Position numbers and translations under genes: made by a program
Part shown: in pieces, positions 55,998-64,000 of the stretch
How the letters are laid out: each line of letters opens with the position of its first letter
Position numbering within the stretch: position 1 is the first letter of the stretch
The notes under the pieces: model-generated
The model's input: only the letters and a program-made list of their open reading frames with translations
What the model was told of the DNA's origin: nothing
Databases searched by the model: none
Assembly (NCBI GenBank): GCA_037976565.1
Contig: CP137671.1
Coordinates: forward strand, 11,093,669 to 11,157,668
DNA from: Mesocentrotus franciscanus
Lineage: Eukaryota; Echinodermata; Echinoidea; Camarodonta; Strongylocentrotidae
Direction: 5' to 3'
DNA length: 64,000 nt

Positions 55998-56402
55998 AGG
56001 TAAAGACCAGTTTTGGAAACGCTCCTCTCTCAAAAAATGAAATGGAAGCTCTCATTACCAATCATGTGAAAGAATATGTTTTGACTAATACATGTACGTG
56101 ATGATACAAATTTTGCCGGGATAGTCCGGAAACCGCCTACGAATTGATATATTTGGTAAATTATTATATCTATTGGGACCAAATAGATATCGCGCATGTG
56201 GTCGCGTAGTCCCATATACATCTTTCTGTGTACAGTGCTTGTAACTTTACAAAGACTGGGCGAAATTTCTTATCATTATGATGATTCCAGAACCTTGCAG
56301 AACACACCAATACTTTAATATGCTAGATGATCAACTTTTTCTGATCGATTCCACAACGTTTCTTTCACAATGCAGTCGCATGACCAGAACTGGTCTTTAT
56401 CT
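55998..56402. mobile_element. 405-bp TTAA-flanked MITE
   Basis: AGGTAAAGACCAGTT at the left and AACTGGTCTTTATCT at the right, flanked by TTAA at 55,994-55,997 and 56,403-56,406. The first five bases match those of the 538-bp MITE at 41,776. A partial inverted copy lies at 39,520-39,735. Confidence 0.8.
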
Positions 56403-56549
56403 TTAACACAGAGTTAACTCGTTCTGTCTGCAATGGATTACTGTGAAATACATGTATTAGATTAGATAGTGTGAATGTAGACATAGGAGAGATGGAAACA
56501 GAAAGAGAGAAATAACGGAGGAAAAGAATGAAGGGTAGCTGTAAAAAGT

Positions 56550-56589
<40 letters not shown>

Positions 56590-56733
56590 GAGGTGGGAGA
56601 GGGAGAGAGAAGTGATATACATGTAGATGAGGGAGGGTGAGAGAAGGGATAGGGATATACTGTAGATGGGATAGGAAGAGAGATGGGGGAGGGAGAGAGA
56701 TGGGGGAGAGAGATGAGAGAGGGAGGGAGATGG

Positions 56734-56767
<34 letters not shown>

Positions 56768-57102
56768 GGAGGAAGAGAGATGGGGGAGGGAGAGAGAAGG
56801 GAAAGGGATGTAGATGGGATAGGGATATATATGGGGTAGGAAGAGAGATTGGCGAGGGAGAGAGATGGGGGAGGGAGAGAGATGGGGGAGGGAGAGAGAT
56901 GGGATAGGGAGAGAGATGGGAGAGAGAGAGAGGGTGGGGAAGGAAGGGAGATGGGGAGGGACAGAGATGGGGGAAGGAGAGAGATGGGATAGGAAGAGAG
57001 ATGGGGAAGGGAGGGGGATGGGGAGGGAGAGAGATGGGGGGAGGGAGAGAGATGGGGGAAGGAGAGAGATGGGGGTGGGAGATAGATGGAAGAGAAAGAA
57101 AT

Positions 57103-57134
<32 letters not shown>

Positions 57135-57135
57135 T
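56550..57135 (+). repeat. GGGAGAGAGATGG minisatellite and (GA)n
   Basis: Dozens of GAGAGAGATGGGGGAGG units of 12-18 bp for almost 600 bp, so every frame on both strands reads open. The Ser/Leu/Pro- and Arg/Glu/Gly-rich frames are artefacts. Confidence 0.95.
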
Positions 57136-57139
57136 ACAT

Positions 57140-57520
57140 GTAGCAAATCTCTGAACTGTTTTCCAATTACAAGAGGCAGGCGCCTGCCAAATTTATTTTT
57201 CATACTCGTTCATACATGTAGCAGTAAATTAGCCCTCAAGGAGCAATTCCAAATTTCAATGAATACTGTCTAGAGTATACACAGCCAATCATTAGTCCAA
57301 ATTGACACACATTCATTATTGGATGGAGAGTATAAGCGAGTGTACATTTACATACATGTACATGTATAAAGGTCATTGAGACTTGAGCGAGATGTTTAGA
57401 GTTAACTTATAAAATTTAATGTTGTAGTTACAAGATGAGATTGTGTGTTAGCTTTCTGTGTTAAGGGAGAAATAGAATTGAAGGAACCTGCCAAACAATG
57501 GTACAAGAAACCAGAAAGAT
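57140..57520. other. No supported gene
   Basis: AT-rich spacer with ACATGTA motifs. Confidence 0.4.
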
Positions 57521-57529
57521 TATTAGATA

Positions 57530-57735
57530 ATCGGATGGAGTGGGAGGGGGAGGAAGGGATGGAGAGAAAGAGAAATACAGCCAGTTAAAGAACCTGTGAT
57601 ATAGTCTTTAAGGAAAATAGCAAATAGTAAAACAATGAGAGATTTCAGAGAGAGGGAGAGAGAGAGAGAGTGAGAGAGGGAGAGAGAGAGGGAGAGCAAG
57701 AGAGAGGGAGAGAGAGATTGGGGGAGATACATGTA
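57530..57735 (+). repeat. GA-rich simple repeat
   Basis: GGGAGGGGGAGGAAGGGATG and GAGAGAGGGAGAGAGAG runs. Confidence 0.9.
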
Positions 57736-57739
57736 AGAA

Positions 57740-58800
57740 AGAAGGATGGAAAAAAGACAAAGGGGAGGAATAAAGTAAGAACCTAGAAAAATATATACAG
57801 AAGGAATTAAAAGTGCAGTATGTGCGTGACTGCAAATGTTAGAAAATTAATCATGAGCTGTTACATACAGTACATGTACATCTTTCTTTTTCTTTTAATC
57901 TTAAAGGCAGACTTGCAACAGATGTCCTCTTTGACTTTAATGAAGTGACCTCCGTAATGAAATAAACTGAATGGCAGTGCCTCAATTCAATTGAAATTGA
58001 TCAAATTTATTTGCTCCTAATTGAATAATGCTTTTCATTCACATGCATTCAGGCCCATCACAAGTTGTTTGTCATTCTCCTGTACTACTCCTGTCAGCCT
58101 TGGATAGCAAATCACTACGACAGTCAGTCGGTAACGCAGTCCCAGGGATGATGTGTGTGTGAAGGCAGTGGAATGGGTATACGGAATACCACTATACCCC
58201 CAACATAGATTATCACTGCTCGCTTTTCATCCGATGATGCTCGGTGCGTCATCGTCACTGGGAGGGGAGTGAGTATGGAATGATCGAAGTCCATTTGCTC
58301 AAAGTTACTCATCAGGATCTGTGATCTTTATGAACAGTGGCAGCAAGAGTAGGGTGCAGATGCAAAAGGAGGAGCGTGAACTTGGACCATCCAAGAGGTG
58401 CAACTTCTTGTCTGTGCTCTTGAATTTGGTCATGGATAGCATCTAAGGATATGACTGAATCATATTGAAAAAGACTGAATGATGCTTTAGTTTTTAAAGA
58501 GCTCCACGAACATAGTATGCTAAATGTTGGCAAGCAAAGAAAAATAGGACCGCCCGTCGCATGTTGAATTCGATCAATATTCTGAGATCATATATTTTAT
58601 CAGGTGATGATCATTTGATTTCGGCGTAAAAGCCGCAAGTTATCTGAGAAGACATACATATGTTCCTCTCAAAACTCTACTTCAATGTTCTGCGCTACGC
58701 CAGTAGGGAAGCAGTGCAACCAAACTGGTAGAGTTTTCAAAAACAGTAATCGATCTTCTCTCAACTCCTCTCATGATTGCGGAGGAGTGTAAGCACCCCA
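57740..58800. other. No supported gene
   Basis: From about 58,080 the base composition is more balanced than in the flanks. Minus-strand frames of 62-73 codons at 58,124-58,533 have no recognised motif. Confidence 0.35.
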
Positions 58801-58803
58801 TCG

Positions 58804-59010
58804 TCAGATCCATCGACCAGATGTTGAAGTAATCTGCGGTTTATTCATCCCTGGAATGATATTAATCTTCGGTGTGTCGTTGACGCAAGCCACGGCTCCT
58901 TCAATCTCAACCTCGCTGGTGTTCAGAGTGTCCAAGAAGTTTTGCGGTCCGTCTGCATGCTGGACGTCGTCGGAATGGAAGATGCAGAGATATGAGGTGA
59001 GTTCAACCAT
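58804..59010 (-). CDS. Unrecognised 68-codon open frame, possible exon
   Basis: ATG at 59,010 in the good context GAAAATGG, stop at 58,804. Residues (MVELTSYLCIFHSDDVQHAD ... VEIEGAVACVNDTPKINIIP) are polar, of normal composition and not repeat-derived. The opposite strand is also open and has a strong donor-like ATGAG|GTGAGT at 58,997, so a plus-strand exon is an alternative. No family is recognised and no neighbouring exon was found. Weak call. Confidence 0.2.
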   Translation of the reverse strand: MVELTSYLCIFHSDDVQHADGPQNFLDTLNTSEVEIEGAVACVNDTPKINIIPGMNKPQITSTSGRWI

Positions 59011-59019
59011 TTTCTCAAG

Positions 59020-59420
59020 GATTCATGATATCTTGGATAAACTTGTCGAAGAATGTCATCAAAATCTGCTGGGAAACTTTTGTATGCATTTTAGTTGTTT
59101 GTTGTTGAACTTAAAACCTGACATGAAATTGAACTTGTCTGTATTTACACAATTACTTTATATTGTATTGTAGTAAAGAGTACCCAGTTTTCACAGTATT
59201 TTGATAAACTGGTGAATTAATGCACCAAACTCTGCTCAGAAAGTTTTGTACGCATGCTATTTAGAACATCAAACAACCTGAAATAATAATGAAAATGTGC
59301 TGTATTTGCATGTTTACATTTTACAAATACTAGTATACATGTAGAGAGTCTAAATTAGCTGTCATACACAGTAGGACATTGTATGTACAGTGTAGTTTAG
59401 TTGTTTGTTCGATCATCAGA
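59020..59420. other. No supported gene
   Basis: AT-rich. AGTTTTCACAGTATTTTGATAAACT-like sequence only. Confidence 0.35.
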
Positions 59421-59427
59421 GAGATAA

Positions 59428-59545
59428 GAAGGGGGAGGAGAGAGAGAGAGAGATAGAGAGAGAGAGAGATAGAGAGGAAGAGAGGGCAAGGTGAGAAAAC
59501 TCAGAAAAGGTAAAGAGAGAGATACAGAGAGAGGCAGCATGGACC
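59428..59545 (+). repeat. (GA)n / (GAGATA)n simple repeat
   Basis: GAGAGAGATAGAGAGAGAG runs. Confidence 0.9.
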
Positions 59546-59629
59546 TACCCTGTACAGGCAGACAGAAAGATGGATAGACAGAGATCATCAAATAACAGAT
59601 CATCAAAAAAAAGTTGAACATGTTCTGTG

Positions 59630-59825
59630 TTACGTACATGTAGTGTACATGTACATACATGTACATGTACACAAATGATACATGAATGCATCGAAATTGG
59701 ATCCAAAAGATGTCTACATGTACATGTATGTTAATATGTACTTGTTTATTTGTTTGAACACAAAATAAACAGACATTACATAACATGAACTTCTGTATGC
59801 ACATGTACATGTACATGTACATGGA
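59630..59825. repeat. (ACATGT)n-rich segment
   Basis: Several blocks of TACATGTACATGTAC alternate with unique sequence. The 141-codon minus frame is a mix of this and the GA repeat. Confidence 0.85.
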
Positions 59826-59829
59826 GACA

Positions 59830-60384
59830 CCCTTTACATTTTCTGGTAGTTCAGAGAATACTCCTTTCTGTCATAAATACTTTTATACACTCTTGCTACC
59901 CTATTAAACAGTTTAAGTGTTTGAAATATCTTTACAGTAATTGTTTGTCATGAACCGTAGAAATACTATTTCTGGGCCCTGTAGCATTCAAATTGACTTT
60001 AATACAGTGAATCAATCGTAACTTTAGACCTATCTTCATTCTTGCTTCTGCTATTGATTGTACATTACATGTAGAACTGTATCTCACAATGAATATTATC
60101 TACTTGTAACATGACATTGATTATTGAAAGTCACTGATTAGTGTAAAGGTACTATTGATTGAATGTGATGCAAATACAAATTGGGGGAGATACCACGACA
60201 TGTACAATCGATTTCAACTCTTAATCATGCAAGGCCTTGTGTTCAAAACTTTGCTGAGTTTATTGTGCATAAATAGCTTGAAATGTTTCTTGTAACCTGT
60301 GACCTGAAACACAAACCTTAGATGTCTGGGTAGTAAATCATATTGAAGGACTACACTGTACATGTACATGTAGATCTCAAACAC
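59830..60384. other. No supported gene
   Basis: AT-rich intergenic sequence. Confidence 0.4.
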
Positions 60385-60389
60385 TGTAA

Positions 60390-60835
60390 TATCTATCTCC
60401 CTCTCTCATCTCTCTTTCTCCCCCATCTCTCTCCTTCTCCTCCATCTCTCTCCTTTTCTCATCTCTCTCTCTCTCTCCATCTCTCTCATTCTCTCTCTGT
60501 CTCTCTCTGTCTTTCTCTCTTTCTCATATCTCTTTCTCTCCCCATCTCTCTTTCTCTCCCTCATCTCTCTCCCTCTATCCTCTCTTTTTCTCTCCCCATC
60601 TCTCATGATTCTTTCTCTTCCCACCTCTCTCCCTCTCTTTTTCTCCCCCATATATCTCCCCTTTTCATCTCTCCTGTTCATCTCTCTTCCCCCCATTCTC
60701 ATCTCTCTCTCTCTCTCTCTCTCCATATCTCACCCTCTCTCCATATCTCACCCTCTCTCTATATCTCACCCTCTCTTTCTCATCTACATATGTAACTCTT
60801 TCTCTCCCTCATCTCCCTCCCTCTCTCATCTCTTC
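60390..60835 (+). repeat. (CT)n / CATCTCTCT minisatellite
   Basis: CATCTCTCTCCTTCTC-type units for about 440 bp, including three ATATCTCACCCTCTCT units near 60,725-60,770. Open in several frames by composition. Confidence 0.95.
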
Positions 60836-60839
60836 ATCA

Positions 60840-61250
60840 AGAACATGTAAACTGCACATACATGTACATGTACATGTACTGTATTTAACAAACTAATTTG
60901 TTTTATCATTTAATAGGGAAACTTGAAGAATAGCACCATATCATCAACATATTAAAATGGGTTGTATTGAAAACTTTGGTGAAAGTTTAAACCTTTGTAC
61001 ATGTACTGTACATGTACAGTGTAGCTGAAGGTATTTGGGAGAATCTCACTTTTCTTTTGGGTGATTTTATGAACCATTGGTCCTGGATGTTCTGTCATCC
61101 ATATTTTTAATTTTTAATTTGTTATAGTTTTAATAGTTTAATTGTTATATGCATTATGCATCCATTCTTTTTATCCAGTATTTCACAAACACTCAAAAGG
61201 ATCAAACTCCTCTTATCATTCATCCAAATTTAGATATAATGTCTGTTCAG
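60840..61250. other. No supported gene; ACATGT blocks
   Basis: AT-rich with TACATGTACATGTACATGTAC at about 60,858-60,878 and ACATGTACTGTACATGTACAG near 61,000. Confidence 0.45.
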
Positions 61251-61252
61251 AA

Positions 61253-61310
61253 CAAGAAGGGCATTAACTGTATTTTGAATAATGTCCTTCTGGCTCTTGG
61301 CAGATGATAA
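61253..61310. repeat. Small hairpin repeat, copy 1
   Basis: AGAAGGGCATTAACTG and CCTTCTGGCTCTTGGCAGATGA: related ends to 61,622-61,702. Confidence 0.5.
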
Positions 61311-61621
61311 CATGTACATGTACAGTATGTACTGTACATTGCAAGTTCAGGGTCCTGTCTTATAAAGAGTTGTGATGATCCAAATTAATTGCAAGTCCTC
61401 CAATCAATTGCAAGTTTGCAGTCTCCTACATGTATCTCTTATTTTTGTACACAGTTCCGATTGATATTGATCGCAATTCTTTATAATATAAGATGGGGCC
61501 CTGACTACAGTACACGCTGTGTACACGATCTGCTGACATGTAAAAAAAAAATGTACAACTTGTGCAGTGAGAGGTGTGTGGTCAATAAAAATAGCAATGG
61601 ATCTACAGGTGTAGACAATTA

Positions 61622-61702
61622 TCGTCTGTTAAGAGCCAGAAGGCCGTAACACCTGTGTTAAACTACGAGTTAAGGCCCTTCTGGCTTTCAGCAGACTACC
61701 GG
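61622..61702. repeat. Small hairpin repeat, copy 2
   Basis: GTCTGTTAAGAGCCAGAAGG is mirrored by CCTTCTGGCTTTCAGCAGAC around a ~35-bp loop. Confidence 0.8.
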
Positions 61703-61709
61703 TACTAGT

Positions 61710-62100
61710 ATTTGACAGTAGTCGGGGGTGGTGCACTCTCCCTTAGAAATTATTTTAGGCCTGAGAGTGCGATCTTCATTTCATCTTTGCCATGCAATTG
61801 GTCAGCCTTCCCCTCTCTAATTTAGCTAATAGATGTAGCAATCGTTGACTATCTTTTGATGCGGGTACCATTTGAAGTGATGAGTGATTTTTTTTTTAAT
61901 CATTGCTATCAGCACCACCACCATACCCGTCCATCCGTCATATGGGAGAATGGTGAGAGACAGTGGCAGAAAGGAGCAGATCTATGTTTAACAGATAGAG
62001 GGAGAGGAGAAAACCAGATTTACACATGTTGTATGAGGGGGATGGGAAAAAAGGTGTTGGAGATTGAAGAGGGGTCTGTATAGATCTATACAAAAGTAGA
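61710..62100. other. No supported gene
   Basis: Mixed composition. A 75-codon plus frame at 61,856-62,083 has no recognised motif. Confidence 0.35.
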
Positions 62101-62104
62101 GAGA

Positions 62105-62125
62105 GGAAAGAGTTGTGAGAGAATA

Positions 62126-62162
<37 letters not shown>

Positions 62163-62310
62163 GAGGGTGGAGGGAGAGATGGAGAGAGGGGGAGGGAGAG
62201 AGATGGAGAGACAGAGTCAGAGAGAGAGAGAGAGAGAGCTACAATGTACATGTAGGGAGAGAAATGGAGGGACAGAGTCAGAGAGAGAGAGAGAGAGAGA
62301 TATACAGAAG
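62105..62310 (+). repeat. (GA)n with two ~60-bp units
   Basis: GAGAGAGAGGGAGAGAG runs. GGAGGGACAGAGTCAGAGAG recurs at about 62,208 and 62,267. Another (GA)n lies at 62,480-62,500. Confidence 0.9.
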
Positions 62311-62915
62311 AAAGAAGAAAGATGAAAATAAAAGAAAAATTAAAGAGATTCATAAATGGAGATATTTCATGGCTGATGACAAGTGAGAGAAAAAATGTCT
62401 ACAGTATGTAGAAAATATGAACAGAAAGAGATGAAGACATGGAATGATAGAAAGACAAACAGAAAGAGGGAGATATATATAGAGAGAGAGAGAGAGAGGG
62501 GGGAAAGGGCGATGGAAGTGATAGAGGGGGATGCATACATGTACATGTACATACACATGTACAGGTACATTGCATCTTCTGAAAGTTCATATCTTTGTTA
62601 CATGTAGCTATGCTGCTAGCTCACCAAATGGTGTTACACCTAGCTTACACCTTTAATAAACACATTAGATGGCCATGCATACTGGTGCGTAAGATGGTAT
62701 CGACACATTAACAGTTTAATATACCGGCACAGAAGATGCTGTGATAACAAGTCCTCAATCAACTGTTAAGCAGAGATCGTATCGCACAAGTTACTTGATT
62801 CTTGAAATGGACCTTGTCTCTTAATAGCTGAAGCATCCCTCAGTATACATGTACATGTAGTGCGGCCATTGGCCAGCCCTGGGGAGTGTTTCACAAAGAC
62901 TAAGATCGACTTTAA

Positions 62916-63127
62916 GTTGGACTTTACTATGGCAGGCCGTTCATGCCACTGTTTCCTCTCACCATTATGATCCTTAGATATCATCTTTTCCTTCAATAAT
63001 GAATTATCAAAAAATGTAAATTCTGTAGATTTGTGAACATGATTTTTGTACACCCCTTGAGAGACGATTGCCCGTAAATGGTGAGAGGAAACAGTGGCAT
63101 GAACGGCCTGCCATAGTTAAGTCCAAC
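62916..63127. mobile_element. 212-bp foldback MITE
   Basis: Arms 62,916-62,966 and 63,077-63,127 are near-perfect inverse copies (GTTGGACTT...ATGGCAGGCCGTTCATGCC...CTCTCACCATT). No coding capacity and no certain target duplication. Confidence 0.8.
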
Positions 63128-63134
63128 GCATAAT

Positions 63135-64000
63135 TGATGTGAGTGTAAACGAATGAGGGAGATACGATATGTACATAATCCGTTGATGTTGACGGTCGAG
63201 TCATTACATTTCTTCTTAATTAATACATTCTTTTGAAATAGATAACACCTTTTTTCATTGGAAATTGATTGTAGGCCTACATGTACATGTACCAGTTGTC
63301 GAAAAAGCAGTTCAATGTCTAATAGGCAATTTTGGTATAGTAATACAATTTAATGCACAGATCTTTGTTAAGTGCCTCGTTACAAATCATTTCATTCACC
63401 TGTTATGAGTGATTGTATTTCAATAGTCAGAATGTGAATTTCATACACATGTTGTTTAATATGTAGGACAAGCCATAGTGTTTATCCTAGGTCGACATGT
63501 ACATGTACATGTAGCAACAATTAATGTACAGGGGGTGTATGCAAATAAATAAATGTCAATATTTTATTTTTGAAGTCCCTTGTACATGTACATGTATAGT
63601 GTAGCAAGTTTGAGATATTTTTTCATTAGAAAAAGGAAAAGAAAAAGTATAGAAAAGAGTATAACATACACTGTACGTGCATGTACTTCAACAAATTGAA
63701 CATGTACAGTACATGTACCATCTAGCTGGAAAGTCTATTCAAGCAAATAAAAATAAGTGAATAAATACTATAGAAGTGTACCATTTAGCCCCATAATTGT
63801 TTTTGTCTCCATAGACTTAATACCAGACTATTATGCATGCATGCATTTGTTCCTTTAAGTTTTTCCTTCATCAGGTTAATATGGCTTGTTGCTTGTACAG
63901 TGGCTCCTTGTTCAACGCTGGAATTTCATCTTCTCAACGCTTGTCATACTTGTATTTGTGAATGGGTAGGAGGGTGGCCCTACATGTACATAACAGTTAA
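63135..64000. other. No supported gene; ACATGT blocks
   Basis: AT-rich. Relative of the 54,000 repeat at 63,370-63,480, and TACATGTACATGTA blocks near 63,280, 63,498, 63,582 and 63,700. Confidence 0.45.

Noticed and set aside
56457..57203. 248-codon and 234-codon Ser/Pro-rich minus frames
   Set aside because: Lie in the GGGAGAGAGATGG minisatellite; several frames are open together.
60343..60795. 150-codon Ser/Leu-rich plus frame
   Set aside because: CT-repeat artefact, with an equally open Arg/Glu-rich frame on the other strand.

Overview
The window is animal nuclear DNA: AT-rich, intron-bearing, and crowded with foldback DNA transposons, tRNA-derived SINEs, GA/CT microsatellites and TACATG-type simple repeats. 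The one clear gene is a SAMD9-family protein with N-terminal death-fold exons. Together with the repeat types, this suggests a marine invertebrate deuterostome, most likely a sea urchin or other echinoderm. No species marker was seen, so the assignment is inference.

Layout. 1-11,990: almost wholly repeats, namely nested foldback elements at 174-3,827, 4,953-6,604 and 6,986-9,718, plus one short SAP-domain coding fragment at 4,191-4,496 (-). About 12,020-29,568 (-): a seven-exon SAMD9-like gene. Its start codon is at 29,568, its stop at 14,662, and a likely 2.6-kb 3' UTR ends near a polyadenylation signal at 12,039-12,044. Its largest intron (20,989-25,184) is stuffed with nested elements and a ~110-bp minisatellite. 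29,600-64,000: no convincing intact gene. This part holds many MITEs with readable TTAA, TA or 8-bp target duplications, a 5'-truncated LINE end, two SINEs shared in type with the gene introns, degenerate telomere-like tracts, and long GA/CT and ACATGT simple repeats, especially after 53,800.

The gene. Reading the minus strand, exons encode in order: a basic N-terminus, an acidic linker, a first death-domain-like exon, a second death-domain-like exon, a 26-residue exon, a TRADD-N-like exon, and one 4.5-kb exon with SAM, Pro/Thr linker, 10-residue tandem repeats, SIR2-like region, divergent STAND P-loop NTPase, helical-repeat region and C-terminal OB-fold. Every intron is phase 1, so the domain exons are interchangeable modules. 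The long exon carries two reading-frame breaks (near 17,955 and 15,822). Their combined loss is 3 nt, so either the assembly has indel errors or this allele is a recent pseudogene. A protein that joins death-fold adaptors to a SAMD9-type STAND NTPase is the best candidate here for an unusual innate-immune or cell-death system.

All calls come from reading the sequence. No database search was possible, and family names rest on remembered motifs.
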